Shown one piece after another: positions 47,251 through 59,281 of a stretch of 64,000 nt of DNA. This DNA is from Leucobacter komagatae (GTDB taxonomy: Bacteria > Actinomycetota > Actinomycetes > Actinomycetales > Microbacteriaceae), in assembly GCF_006716085.1 (NCBI RefSeq), contig NZ_VFON01000001.1:744001-808000 (forward strand). The letters are read 5' to 3'. Each line of letters opens with the position of its first letter. The stretch's first letter is position 1. A model generated the notes under the pieces. That model made no database searches, had not been told where the DNA came from, and worked only from the letters and a program-made list of their open reading frames with translations. The position numbers and the translations under genes are program-made.

Positions 47251-47859
47251 CTACTCAGCCCAGCAAGTGGCCCAGAGTCCGGAACCGGCCTGTTGAGCGA
47301 TGCTCTGGTCTTCGGCGTACTGTCCGCCGGTGTCCTTGGCCCAGCCCGCGCGCACGAGCACGGGGCCGTAGCCGTAGTCGCCCATCGCGATCTTCGCGAC
47401 GTGCTGGTCTTCAGTGTTGACGGTGTCGGCACCCTCCACGTAGGAGACGCGCCACTCGTGGACCTGCGGAGCGAGTTCTTCGATCTTCGCGGCCGCGCCT
47501 GCGCGGGCCTCGTCGAAGCCACACTCACCGGCCGCGGGGCCTTCGACGCCCCAGGGGACGACGATAACGCCGTTCTGAGCAGGGTGCCCGCCGGACCATG
47601 CGGTCAGGCTCACCCCGACGGACGTGCCGTCGGCGATCGGGTTGGCGGGGTCGGTCAGCTCCGCGGTCCAGTCGTCTGCAGGACCCTCGGGGATCCACGC
47701 CTCGGGGGCGGGCTCCTGGGTCTGCGTCTGCGTCTGCTCGGGTGCGACGGTCTCGTTGGGGGTCTTGGTGTTCTCGGTGGCGCAGCCGGTGAGGGCCGCG
47801 AGCAGGGCGATCGCAGTGGCGACGGTCGCGATGGTCTTTTTCTTCGTTGGTACCAACAT
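47251..47859 (-). CDS. SNase-like lipoprotein
   Basis: 202 residues. Lipobox LTGC near residue 26, then a Thr/Gln/Glu/Pro linker. The C-terminal half (GYGPVLVRAGWAKDTGGQYAEDQSIAQQAGSGLWATCW) resembles the second half of staphylococcal-nuclease-fold domains (V..G.A......Y...E..A....GLW). Typical catalytic arginines of active thermonucleases are not clear, so activity is doubtful. Secreted nuclease-like proteins occur in other mobile elements. Confidence 0.65.
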   Translation of the reverse strand: MLVPTKKKTIATVATAIALLAALTGCATENTKTPNETVAPEQTQTQTQEPAPEAWIPEGPADDWTAELTDPANPIADGTSVGVSLTAWSGGHPAQNGVIVVPWGVEGPAAGECGFDEARAGAAAKIEELAPQVHEWRVSYVEGADTVNTEDQHVAKIAMGDYGYGPVLVRAGWAKDTGGQYAEDQSIAQQAGSGLWATCWAE

Positions 47860-48003
47860 GGCGTGGCCTCTTTCCTGTTCTTGTGTGAAGTCGCCTGCAG
47901 TGCGGGCCGTTCGGGGCTGGAGTCTTCCGGCGCGGGCGTGGCGCTCGGGCGGGGGTTCCCGTCTCTGCTGACGGGCGTCGTTCCCGCTCGTCTATCAGCA
48001 GAT

Positions 48004-48050
48004 CCTATTGGAAATAGGAACGTATCCGTACCTGGCACGGTCACGTTCCT
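48004..48050. promoter_or_regulatory. Operator region between divergent genes
   Basis: CCTATT-GGA-AATAGG (48004-48018) abuts AGGAACGT (48016-48023) and its inverted copy ACGTTCCT (48043-48050). It sits directly before the XRE repressor gene and between it and the lipoprotein gene, as expected for an autoregulated operator. The rest of 47860-48003 shows nothing clear. Confidence 0.55.
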
Positions 48051-48067
48051 GTCGAAAATGTTGAAGG

Positions 48068-48358
48068 GTGGGAAAAACACTGAGGGGCCGGCTTGGCGAG
48101 GGGCTCCGTGCGCAACGGAACCATTGGGGCCTTACGCAGGAGCAGCTTGCCGAAAGGATCGGCGTGACCCCCCGTTATCTCGCGGCACTTGAGCGGGGCG
48201 AGCGGAATGTGACGTTAGACACCTTCGACGAGTACGCCGGCTTCTTGGGGCTCGACGCGGGCGCTCTGCTCTCTGGAGAGGTCCATGACGAGCTACCCGC
48301 TGTGCGAGTCAGGCCTGACGATGCAAACCCGAAGGGCCGGCGCGGCAGTAGACAGTAG
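48068..48358 (+). CDS. XRE family transcriptional regulator
   Basis: 96 residues. The HTH_3 domain is LGEGLRAQRNHWGLTQEQLAERIGVTPRYLAALERGERNVTLDTFDEYAGFLGLD. GTG at 48068 is the only usable start after the in-frame TGA at 48062. Likely repressor of the divergent or its own promoter. The C-terminal tail is Arg/Lys-rich. Confidence 0.88.
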   Translation: MGKTLRGRLGEGLRAQRNHWGLTQEQLAERIGVTPRYLAALERGERNVTLDTFDEYAGFLGLDAGALLSGEVHDELPAVRVRPDDANPKGRRGSRQ

Positions 48359-48440
48359 AGGTTTGCAGCCATCGCACCTGCTGTGATGACTGCAAGCAGA
48401 GCCCCCTGTGGCTAGCCTCGGGGTCTCTGCTTGTCTGCTT

Positions 48441-48722
48441 CTATGCCGCGGGGAACCGCGACACGAAGTCATTGACGTGGATCTTCAACATCCGCGCTAC
48501 CTCCCTGTCGCTATGCCCTGTCGCGCGGGCTTCGCTTACCACTGCCTTCCTGCAGGCGTGCACCTGGGCCTGGACGGCCGCCAGGAGGCGCAGCAGGTCC
48601 TCGACGGACACAGAGAGGTGCGCAGCCCTCTCGGCTGCGGAGAGGAGCTCCTGGAGCTCGTACTGCCTGAGGGAGGCGCACTCCTCCTGCACGATGAGCT
48701 CGTGCTCAAGCAGCGCGGTCAT
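48441..48722 (-). CDS. Small HTH-like protein in ardA operon
   Basis: 93 residues from ATG at 48722 (MTALLEHELIVQEEC). The C-terminus ATGHSDREVARMLKIHVNDFVSRFPA looks like a helix-turn-helix. The first part is helical. It overlaps the upstream small gene by 4 bp (ATGA). Family not recognised; a regulator is plausible. Confidence 0.65.
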   Translation of the reverse strand: MTALLEHELIVQEECASLRQYELQELLSAAERAAHLSVSVEDLLRLLAAVQAQVHACRKAVVSEARATGHSDREVARMLKIHVNDFVSRFPAA

Positions 48723-48907
48723 CGTTGCGCTGCCTCTGCGGTGCTGACCACGGTCTCCATGGCGCAGGCGCCGTGCTCGGGGCAGACCCTCACCCTGTAC
48801 GCGCCGAGGTCCGGGAAGAACAGCAGTTCCCTCGTGCAGAGCTGGGGCGGGTCGCAGTCGAGGCAGAAGCGCTGCCACTTCTCATCGGCGATCTCATTGG
48901 CAGACAT
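48719..48907 (-). CDS. Cys-rich small protein in ardA operon
   Basis: 62 residues: MSANEIADEKWQRFCLDCDP with further Cys at LCTREL, RVCPEHGACAME. The CxxC...C...C...C spacing could bind zinc. GGAG lies 8-9 nt upstream. It is 3 bp after the ardA stop and overlaps the next gene by 4 bp, so it is very likely expressed. Confidence 0.65.
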   Translation of the reverse strand: MSANEIADEKWQRFCLDCDPPQLCTRELLFFPDLGAYRVRVCPEHGACAMETVVSTAEAAQR

Positions 48908-48910
48908 GGC

Positions 48911-49507
48911 TCAGCAGCTCCTGAACACGTACACGCCGGATGCCGGAGCCTGAGCGTCCAGCACAGCGTAGTCGTGCACCAGCTCGCGGGCGTGGCTCTT
49001 CCAGTCGAAGTGCTGCGCGACCTCCTCGGGAACGCCCTGCAGCATCCCCGTGCTGTCGACGAGATCAGCCGCGTACTCCTCGAAGGAGTCCCAGTTGCCG
49101 CAGTAGCGGTCGTGGAAATCACCGAGGGCAGGCACGTCGCTCCTGCCGTCGCCCTCGGCGACGTAGTCGCCGCTCGCGACCCAGGCCCGCAGGGCCGGGC
49201 GCAGGTGCTCGTCCACGGCGAACAGAGCCTCGGCCTGCTGCTGGGCCTCGTGGGGGCTCATCTCGCGGTCGACGAGCATGTATTCCGTGTCGTAGCACCA
49301 GAGCTCCTCGCAGCCGGCAGGGCTCAGGCCCGTGCCTCTGTGCAGCTCGGCGACGGTGACTGTGCTTGCTTCTGCGGCGTCGTACCAGTCACCGACCAGG
49401 TAACCGGCGTTGTAGTGCGCCATGCAGCCGAGCCAGACGCTCGGCGTCTGGGCTGTGTTGCCGGGTGTAGCAGCAGAGGTAGAAGTAGAAGAAACAGTAG
49501 TAACCAT
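48911..49507 (-). CDS. ardA: Antirestriction protein ArdA
   Basis: 198 residues. The ArdA pattern is clear: PSVWLGCMAHYNAGYLVGDWYDA near residue 22, ELWCYDTEYM near 68, DFHDRYCGNWDSFEEYAADLVDS near 130, and the C-terminal helical FDWKSHARELVHDY. It is strongly acidic. ArdA mimics B-form DNA and blocks Type I restriction enzymes during entry of mobile DNA. Direct repeats GTAACGAT at about 49632 and 49643 lie in its promoter region. Confidence 0.88.
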   Translation of the reverse strand: MVTTVSSTSTSAATPGNTAQTPSVWLGCMAHYNAGYLVGDWYDAAEASTVTVAELHRGTGLSPAGCEELWCYDTEYMLVDREMSPHEAQQQAEALFAVDEHLRPALRAWVASGDYVAEGDGRSDVPALGDFHDRYCGNWDSFEEYAADLVDSTGMLQGVPEEVAQHFDWKSHARELVHDYAVLDAQAPASGVYVFRSC

Positions 49508-49695
49508 GGGAGCGTCCTCCGGTCTCGTGCGCGAGCAGCGGCGGAAGTGCCCTGCTCGTCCAGAGAGCTCCCGGCCCCGCGTGCGCGGGGCGGCCCCGCG
49601 TGGTGTGCTGCTCCGCAGAGGAACAGAAGAGGTAACGATCCAGTAACGATAGAGACCAGCGACGGAGTGTTCACATCTCTGTCACATTTTTGCTT

Positions 49696-49856
49696 ACTAG
49701 ACTTTAGCTTCACTACTCGATACCCGGGACGGGCATCATGACGATCACGAGCTGTTTTTGCAGAGGTTACTCCGGCTCGTGGTGGCAGTGCAGAGCACTG
49801 CCCGGGAAATCACTTGAGAGAGAGATCCTGCTGAGGCAGAGGAGCTAAAGTCTAGT
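49696..49856. repeat. 161-bp unit bounded by a perfect 14-bp inverted repeat
   Basis: ACTAGACTTTAGCT (49696-49709) and its exact complement (49843-49856) enclose 133 bp. Inside is a perfect 8-bp hairpin, GGCAGTGC-AGA-GCACTGCC (49784-49802). No target duplication is seen at the ends. The rest of 49508-49695 holds only the ardA promoter region. Confidence 0.7.
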
Positions 49857-49910
49857 TCCTTCAGAAGCTGTCATAGGTGGTCGCCGGAAGCGGCCAGCTG
49901 AAGCCCTACC

Positions 49911-50322
49911 CCGACGCCGCAAGCGTCGGATCGGGTGGACGAGTCGCCGCGCAGCATGCGCGAGCGCGAGATGCACAGAGCGCGGCACGGACGCCGCGCG
50001 GGAAGTACAGCACGCGCACACGCGTGCGACAGGCACCTGGCTGCGGTGATCGCAGCCAGGTAGCAGAGCAGAGAGCTGCGCACGGCACGAGGTGCCCTGC
50101 GTGGGCCGGCAACTCTGCCGACCCGAGAAGCTGGTGAGACAGGTGAGAAGCGCCTGCCTCTGCGAGCCCGGCGCCCCTGGCGGAGCCTGCGAAGCGAGCG
50201 CTGTGACGAGCACAGCGAGCAGCAGAGCTTGGCACGGCATGACGCCGCGCCCGGAAAAGCATGTGAGACGGGTGAGATGCACTCGTCCAGACGAGCGCGA
50301 AGCAATGAGTGCTGCGCGCAGC
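49911..50322 (+). ncRNA. Tandem hairpin array, candidate structured leader RNA
   Basis: Ten inverted repeats in 410 bp: 49911-49929, 49948-49962, 49980-49999, 50010-50027, 50035-50061 (11-bp stem), 50084-50096, 50107-50120, 50199-50217, 50282-50295 and 50311-50322. Between them are two copies of GTGAGACRGGTGAGA (50134, 50263), one flanked by GCT/AGC and the other by GCAT/ATGC, i.e. stems that differ while the loop is kept. No gene fits. The strand is inferred from the gene that starts 22 bp later. Confidence 0.45.
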
Positions 50323-50344
50323 AAATCGAGAAGAGGAAATGAAC

Positions 50345-50701
50345 ATGACTATTACGAACAAGCAGCTGAACCTCGCATTCGACAACATGAAGATTCGCAA
50401 GGATCCGACGGGCAAGATGCCGCTGATCGTTGTGGTGCCTCGCGACGCGATCCCGATGGACACGCCCGGAACGATCACGATCGCAGAGGCCGGAGCAAAG
50501 GCCATGCGGAAGGGCGTGGAACAACACCTCGCTGAGCTCGACGATGCCGAAGCATGGGGCGACCCCAGCGCGATCAACGAAGCGATGAGCGCCGCCTCCG
50601 AGGCGCTGGAGATGTGGCTCGCGATCGAGCTCTCCTTCGCAGGAGTGCTACTGAAGCACGGCAAGAAGCTCAAGGGCCGCTCGATGATCGCGGTGAAGTA
50701 G
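50345..50701 (+). CDS. Hypothetical 118-residue protein
   Basis: Not recognised. ATG at 50345 is preferred because AGAGG lies 8 nt before it; ATG at 50339 is an alternative. MTITNKQLNLAFDNMKIRKDP, a short beta part (LIVVVPRDAIPMDTPGTITIAE) and a helical C-terminus ending KLKGRSMIAVK. It lies in a pair with the acidic protein downstream. Confidence 0.6.
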   Translation: MTITNKQLNLAFDNMKIRKDPTGKMPLIVVVPRDAIPMDTPGTITIAEAGAKAMRKGVEQHLAELDDAEAWGDPSAINEAMSAASEALEMWLAIELSFAGVLLKHGKKLKGRSMIAVK

Positions 50702-50726
50702 CGCGCGCCAGAGAGCAAAGACAACC

Positions 50727-50788
50727 GGGGGCGGCGCAGGACGCCGCCCCCGACGAGAGAACACAGCCTCGGCGAAAGTCGCCGAGGC
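50727..50788 (+). terminator. Two successive hairpins between hypothetical genes
   Basis: GGGGGCGGCG/CGCCGCCCCC (50727-50751) and GCCTCGGCGA-AAG-TCGCCGAGGC (50766-50788). Both stems are perfect. They may end the first transcript or belong to the hairpin array on either side of the gene. Confidence 0.6.
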
Positions 50789-50831
50789 CCCCCTCGCGCA
50801 AGAGCGCAAAGAATCAGAACGGAGCAAGACC

Positions 50832-51545
50832 ATGATGAAGACAGCAGCGATGACACAGGCTGAGCAGGCGCAACTCGATGCAGTACTGCGAGCAATCCAG
50901 ACGATGAGCGACAAGCACCACGAGTTCGAGGCGGCGATGCGCGCTGGCGACGAGCAGGCGGTGCGCGCTGCGGTGCAGGCCTGCACCGCAGCGTCCCGGG
51001 CTTGGATCCAGACCCCGTCCGACTTCGAGGACGGCTCGCCCGCGGATGTGGCAAGGTACGCAGCACTGGACGAGCTCGACGCACTCGCGAAGGCACCGAT
51101 CCCGTGGGACCCTGAAGACCGTGGCGCGACGGTGCTGGCGGCCGAGGTCGCCGAGATCGCCGCCGCGAGCGATGCCATGGGGGCAGCGTACGAGCTGGTC
51201 GCGGAGATCGACGAGGAGCTGGAGTACCTGGAGGGGACGATCGAGCTACTCAAGGACATGCTGGGGCTCCTCGATGACGAAGATGGGGACTGCGAGTGCG
51301 AGGACTGCATTCGTGAGCCCGACGAGCTGGATGAGGAAACGCGTGCCGAGTACGAGGCACGCCTCGCCCGCGACGAGCGCCGGTTCGTGGAGCTCACCAT
51401 GGAGCGCGCAGCGAAGCTTGGAGCGGGCGGAGAGGACCCGCTGGGCTACTGGGGTTTGCTCGCGAAGCACGGGTTGATGATCCCTGAGTGGCACGCGATC
51501 CACAGCTACCAGCAGCGGATGCAGCAGCCGCCGGCAGTGGTCTGA
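50832..51545 (+). CDS. Hypothetical acidic helical protein
   Basis: 237 residues, not recognised. It is very acidic, with ELVAEIDEELEYLEGTIELLKDMLGLLDDEDGDCECEDCIREPDELDEE in the centre and a CxCxxC group near residue 155. Mostly helical. Acidity and position between ardA and the hsd genes would fit a DNA-mimic or a structural role, but this is speculation. A strong terminator follows. Confidence 0.6.
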   Translation: MMKTAAMTQAEQAQLDAVLRAIQTMSDKHHEFEAAMRAGDEQAVRAAVQACTAASRAWIQTPSDFEDGSPADVARYAALDELDALAKAPIPWDPEDRGATVLAAEVAEIAAASDAMGAAYELVAEIDEELEYLEGTIELLKDMLGLLDDEDGDCECEDCIREPDELDEETRAEYEARLARDERRFVELTMERAAKLGAGGEDPLGYWGLLAKHGLMIPEWHAIHSYQQRMQQPPAVV

Positions 51546-51549
51546 GAGA

Positions 51550-51584
51550 CAGCGGGCAGGGAGCAAGTCGCTCCCTGCCCGCTG
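51550..51584 (+). terminator. Intrinsic hairpin before hsd operon
   Basis: A perfect 15-bp stem, CAGCGGGCAGGGAGC and complement, loop AAGTC. It isolates the hsd operon from upstream transcription. The hsdM promoter probably uses TAGGAT near 51674. Confidence 0.8.
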
Positions 51585-51740
51585 CGTTGACTCTCGGATG
51601 ATCTGAGACCCACGACCCGGGTCATCGCCAGCGCAGTTCGGGCGCTTCGTTTAGCAGTGTCGTAGGCCCTCGATAGGATCGCTCCTAACACCTGATACTT
51701 CATCTGGAAGCGCGATCGCGCGCGAAGGAGCTAACAAAAT

Positions 51741-53309
51741 ATGGCGAGAAAGTCGGCCTCGGCCAAGCCGCAACGAACCCTTGAGCAGACCCTGTGGGAC
51801 GCCGCGGACAAGCTGCGCGGCAACCAGGAGCCCAGCGAGTACAAGCACGTCGTGCTCGGCCTTGTGTTCCTGAAGTACATCTCCGACCGCTTCGAGGAGC
51901 GCCGCGCACAGCTCAAGGACGAGCTCGCGGCTGAGGGCATCAAACCCGAGCGCATCGACGGCTTCCTGGAGGACCGCGACGAGTATGCGAGCCAGAACGT
52001 CTTCTGGGTACCCTCGGCAGCCCGTTGGGGCACGATCCAGGACTCGGCGAAGCAGCCGGAGATCGGTGAACTCATTGACACCGCGATGGATCTCATCGAG
52101 AAAGAGAACCCAACACTCAAGGGCGTGCTGCCGCGCAACTACGGCCGCGACGGCCTCGACAAGAAACGCCTCGGCGAGCTCGTCGACCTCATCGGCTCGA
52201 TCGGCTTCACGAAGACCGATGACCATGGCGCAGACGACGTGCTGGGCCGCGTGTACGAGTACTTCCTGGGCCAGTTCGCGGGCAAGGAGACCGGCAAGGA
52301 CGCCGGCGCGTTCTACACGCCTCGCTCGGTCGTCAAGACGCTGGTCGAGATGCTGGAGCCGTACAAGGGTCGCGTGTACGACCCCGCGGCAGGGTCCGGC
52401 GGCATGTTCGTACACTCGGCCGAGTTCGTGAAGGCTCACGGCGGTAAGCGCACTGACATCTCCGTGTACGGGCAGGAGTTCACCGACACGACGTGGAAGC
52501 TCGCGAAGATGAATCTCGCGCTGCGCGGCATCGAGGCGGACATGGGCGTGCGTTCGGCTGACTCGTTCACCGAGAACCTGCATCCTGACCTGCGTGCGGA
52601 CTTCGTGATCGCGAACCCGCCGTTCAACGTCTCCGACTGGTGGGACGCGAGCCTCGCGGACGACCCGCGCTGGAAGTACGGCACGCCGCCACAGGGCAAT
52701 GCGAACTTCGCATGGGTACAGCACTTCGTGTACCACCTGGCACCGAACGGCACCGCCGGCTTCGTGCTGGCCAACGGGTCGTTGTCATCGAAGAGCAGCG
52801 GCGAGGGTGAGATCAGACAGAAGCTGGTAGAAGCGGGCCTCGTCGACTGCATCGTGGCGATGCCGGACAAATTGTTCTTCAACACGGGTATCCCGGTGTC
52901 GCTGTGGTTCGTGTCCAAGGGCCGCGACGGCAACGGTCACCGTGCTCGCAAGGGCGAGGTGCTGTTCATCGACGCCCGCAAGCTCGGAGACATGGAGTCG
53001 CGTCGCCTGCGTGTGCTCTCGGATGACGACATCGCCAAGATTGCAGACACCTACCACGAGTGGCGCAACCACGACGGCGAGTACGAGGACGTCCCTGGCT
53101 TCGCGAAGTCAGCAACGATCGAGGAGATCGAGAAGCATGACTTCGTGCTCACGCCTGGCCGATATGTCGGCGCTGAGGAGGCCGAGGTCGATGACGAGCC
53201 GATCGACGAGAAGATCGAGCGATTGACGAGCGAGCTGTTCGCGGAGTTCGAGCGCGGGCGCGAGCTTGAGGACGAGGTTCGGGTCCGGCTTGGGGCACTC
53301 GAACGATGA
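51741..53309 (+). CDS. hsdM: Type I restriction-modification DNA methyltransferase
   Basis: 522 residues. N-terminal HsdM domain ([42 protein letters not shown]). SAM motif I is [12 protein letters not shown] near residue 212; catalytic motif IV is NPPFN near 291, an N6-adenine type. AAGGAG lies 11 nt before the ATG. It modifies host DNA and forms the complex with HsdS and HsdR. The next gene overlaps by 4 bp. Confidence 0.97.
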   Translation: MARKSASAKPQRTLEQTLWDAADKLRGNQEPSEYKHVVLGLVFLKYISDRFEERRAQLKDELAAEGIKPERIDGFLEDRDEYASQNVFWVPSAARWGTIQDSAKQPEIGELIDTAMDLIEKENPTLKGVLPRNYGRDGLDKKRLGELVDLIGSIGFTKTDDHGADDVLGRVYEYFLGQFAGKETGKDAGAFYTPRSVVKTLVEMLEPYKGRVYDPAAGSGGMFVHSAEFVKAHGGKRTDISVYGQEFTDTTWKLAKMNLALRGIEADMGVRSADSFTENLHPDLRADFVIANPPFNVSDWWDASLADDPRWKYGTPPQGNANFAWVQHFVYHLAPNGTAGFVLANGSLSSKSSGEGEIRQKLVEAGLVDCIVAMPDKLFFNTGIPVSLWFVSKGRDGNGHRARKGEVLFIDARKLGDMESRRLRVLSDDDIAKIADTYHEWRNHDGEYEDVPGFAKSATIEEIEKHDFVLTPGRYVGAEEAEVDDEPIDEKIERLTSELFAEFERGRELEDEVRVRLGALER

Positions 53310-54466
53310 GCAAATGGACTTCCACGACGCTAGGAGAGCTCGAACAAGAGTCTCAAGGGACCATCCAAACCGGTCCGTTTGGCAGCCAGCTCCATATGAG
53401 CGACTATTCAGAGCACGGGACGCCCGTCGTCATGCCAACGAACATTCGCGATCTGCGAATCGACCCCGCCGGAATTGCTCGTGTCAGCGGTGAACACGTC
53501 GAGCGGCTGGCGCGTCATAAGCTTCAGATCGGCGACATTGTCTATAGCCGCAGAGGTGACGTTGAGAAGTGCGCTCTCGTCTCGGAGGAGGAGGAAGGCT
53601 GGCTCTGCGGAACAGGGTGCCTACTCGTGCGAGTGCATGGTCCGCACTTGGACGCTCGGTTTCTCTCATACGCGCTTTCTCTCCCTGAAACCCGTGCATG
53701 GATCAGCCAGCACGCTGTCGGCGCGACGATGCCGAATCTCAATACCCGCCTACTTCGCGAAGTACCAGTCAAAGTGCCCGGAATCGAAGATCAGCGCGCG
53801 ATCGCGGCGACGCTCGGCGCACTCGACGACAAGATCGAGTCGAACCGGCGGGCGATGGCGAAGGCTCAGGAACTTGGCGATGCGTTGTTCAGATCAGCGT
53901 CGTCGGACTACCGAGCAGTCTCTGATGTCGCCATGATCACTATGGGCAGCTCGCCAAGAGGTGAGACCTTGAACGAGGTCGGCGAAGGCACACCCTTCTA
54001 TCAAGGCACCCGCGACTTCGGAGATAGGTTCCCGTCGCTTCGCGTATGGACGGAGAGCCCTGTAAGACTCGCGAAAAAGAACGACACTTTGATGTCCGTA
54101 CGTGCGCCAGTGGGCGAACTCAACCGTGCACCGTTCGACTGCTGCGTCGGTCGTGGTGTCGCAGCTGTCCATAGTGAGTCTCAGCCGAGCACCCTCTACT
54201 ACGCCATGCGAGCCTCTGCATCCACCTGGGACAAGTTTCAGGGAGAGGGCACGGTGTTCGCATCGGTCAACAAGAAGGACGTCCACGACTCAGAGATCCT
54301 TTGGGTGTCCAATGACTCAGCGGAGGCTCTCGAACTTACGCTGTCAGCTCTTGACGACCGAATAGAGTCGCTTGATCGAGAAGTCCAGCGCCTTTCCAGG
54401 CTCCGCGATGCTCTGCTGCCGGAGTTGCTGTCGGGTCGACTCAAACCCGGCAGAAGGAGTGCCTGA
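53306..54466 (+). CDS. hsdS: Type I restriction-modification specificity subunit
   Basis: 386 residues. Two target recognition domains (about 1-150 and 200-340), each followed by a conserved helix: [34 protein letters not shown] and [34 protein letters not shown]. The repeat in the helices, ALDDxIES, sets TRD spacing. The gene is AT-richer than hsdM, as is common for exchanged HsdS domains. Confidence 0.95.
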   Translation: MSKWTSTTLGELEQESQGTIQTGPFGSQLHMSDYSEHGTPVVMPTNIRDLRIDPAGIARVSGEHVERLARHKLQIGDIVYSRRGDVEKCALVSEEEEGWLCGTGCLLVRVHGPHLDARFLSYALSLPETRAWISQHAVGATMPNLNTRLLREVPVKVPGIEDQRAIAATLGALDDKIESNRRAMAKAQELGDALFRSASSDYRAVSDVAMITMGSSPRGETLNEVGEGTPFYQGTRDFGDRFPSLRVWTESPVRLAKKNDTLMSVRAPVGELNRAPFDCCVGRGVAAVHSESQPSTLYYAMRASASTWDKFQGEGTVFASVNKKDVHDSEILWVSNDSAEALELTLSALDDRIESLDREVQRLSRLRDALLPELLSGRLKPGRRSA

Positions 54467-54470
54467 TTGT

Positions 54471-55192
54471 ATGGTGCAAAAAGATCACACCGTGTCACCA
54501 CACGAGCGGAAGATCAAGAAGTTTCTTCGCCGCGCTGATATTGCTCTGAGCAACTCTCTCTTTTCATCTGGTCGCGACCGATTCGAGATGTCTCTTATGT
54601 TCTCGCTTGATAAGAAGACTGGAGCGACTTCGGCAGAGCTGAAAATGCCTGAGTTTCATAGCAATGAGATCAAAGCCGCGATCGTGGACTGCCGACCGTT
54701 CTTCCTCGTCAAAGAAGACGCCTACCTCCCCGGAGTTGTAAACGCGCTCAGCCAAGTTGCCACGCGAGAACACGCCATTGCCCTCAGGGATAACGGGCTC
54801 AAGAGGTTCGTCGGAGGCTTCATATCCAATGACCAGCTTGTGGGCGGCGGTTTTATGTACTCCGGCAGACTCGAAATGGATAACGGCGCAGGTGCTCCTG
54901 GGCAGCTCCTTTCATCTGGACAGATCACCATGGACTACATCTATGGGGTCGCTCTGCACGAGGACGATGACAAAATTGCTCGCCTGGAGAATGTCAGCAG
55001 CGACGAAACCATAATGCAATCAGTAGCGATGGAACTCGCTCATCTCATGCACGCAGTCGCTGTGGTGCGAGAGCAAATCCGACTTAGCGCAGCAAATGGC
55101 CATCTCTCGATAGACGTTGAGGTTGGTGCTCCTACCGAGTGGAGCGAGCCTGGCAAATGGTACAAGTCACCTTCGGCGGAAGAGAGCACATC

Positions 55193-55196
<4 letters not shown>
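54471..55196 (+). CDS. Unknown protein between hsdS and hsdR
   Basis: 241 residues from ATG at 54471. Not recognised. It has [44 protein letters not shown], a beta-rich centre ([29 protein letters not shown]) and helical C-terminal [19 protein letters not shown]. It starts 5 bp after hsdS and overlaps hsdR by 4 bp (ATGA), so its synthesis is coupled to HsdR. It may tune restriction or be an added defence or immunity function; no motif decides this. Confidence 0.75.
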
Positions 55197-58348
<3,152 letters not shown>

Positions 58349-58350
58349 GT

Positions 58351-59001
58351 ATGGGTAAAGCGAGCCGACTGAAGGCTGAACGGGCTGCGGACAGAAAAGG
58401 GAGACTTGTGTCTGTGGGCCAGAGGGGGACGCCTGAGGAAGAACTGAGCGCCGCCACCAGCGTCGTAGGCGAGCTCTTCGGCATAGAGGCCGACTGCGCG
58501 GCTGCCGCGGGGCTGCTTGTTGCGATCGGCGATGAACTTGGGCACGCTCTTCGGCCGCGTCCCGTGGCTGCGATCATCAGGGAGACGAAGTCCAATACGT
58601 TGCTTGCGATGGGACCGAAAGCGACAAAGAAGTTCAGTCCCGAGCAGATTGCCGGTATGGAGAACCACCGACCAGGCGGGCGCGACACGGGTCACCTCGT
58701 TGTGACCTCTGACGAGCACAAGCTTCTGCTCGATCCCAACATGCGGCAGCTGGGGAATGTGGGAGTCGATGCGCCCAGCATCTTGATCCGAGTGCGAAGC
58801 ACGGAGCCGGAGTCGGGTGAGTGGCAGTTCCGCCACGAAGGCCTTGAGATTCTGTACTTCGTTGACGACGAGAACCGCGCTCTGCTGCCGCACTACGAGA
58901 ACGCGCATCGCGAATCCCGCATGTATGCGCAGGCTATCGCCGAGGGAATCCGTGCCGGAGTTGATCCGATCGAAATCGCCGCACGTATGAAGAAGAGCTA
59001 A
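58351..59001 (+). CDS. Unknown protein at the end of the hsd operon
   Basis: 216 residues, not recognised. ATG at 58351 is 2 bp after the hsdR stop. DCAAAAGLLVAIGDELGH and, 60 residues on, GHLVVTSDEHKLLLDPNMRQLG together look like the Cys, His and Asp parts of a transglutaminase/papain-like fold, though the match is weak. Its stop codon lies inside the left target duplication of the transposon, so the operon's own terminator has been moved 3.1 kb away. Confidence 0.7.
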   Translation: MGKASRLKAERAADRKGRLVSVGQRGTPEEELSAATSVVGELFGIEADCAAAAGLLVAIGDELGHALRPRPVAAIIRETKSNTLLAMGPKATKKFSPEQIAGMENHRPGGRDTGHLVVTSDEHKLLLDPNMRQLGNVGVDAPSILIRVRSTEPESGEWQFRHEGLEILYFVDDENRALLPHYENAHRESRMYAQAIAEGIRAGVDPIEIAARMKKS

Positions 59002-59004
59002 GCC

Positions 59005-59101
59005 TGTGAATTGACAGCGAAGTTGGCAATAGTGACAGTGAAGTTGGCAATAACTCAATCAAGTTGGCAATAACCGTTATTTTGACACAGTACTTGGCAA
59101 C
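59005..59101 (+). repeat. Left terminal repeats of the transposon
   Basis: TIR at 59005-59028. GAAGTTGGCAATA at 59019 and 59040, then AAGTTGGCAATA at 59061 and a weaker TTGGCAAC at 59094; the first three are spaced about 21 bp, as for binding sites of a multimeric transposase. Confidence 0.8.
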
Positions 59102-59246
59102 AGCCGCGAGGTAGCTTTGGGTTAGCGGCTAGAAGCTACACAGCTCACCAATATCAATAACGTCAGCGGAACAGTAAACGTATCCGCTTAGTTGTCATCA
59201 GCTGGCAAGGATCAACCATCCTGGCGCTTTCACCTAATTCATGGTA

Positions 59247-59277
59247 AAGCCCGTATTATTGAGAACAATACGGGCTT
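59247..59277 (-). terminator. Hairpin after MFS gene
   Basis: AAGCCCGTATT and its perfect 11-bp complement, loop of 9 nt. It lies 5 bp past the MFS stop on the minus strand. The 145 bp between it and the left repeats is relatively AT-rich and has no gene. Confidence 0.7.
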
Positions 59278-59281
59278 CACT

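Noticed and set aside
49696..49856. Miniature transposon (MITE)
   Set aside because: The inverted ends are perfect but no target duplication flanks them, so mobility is not supported.
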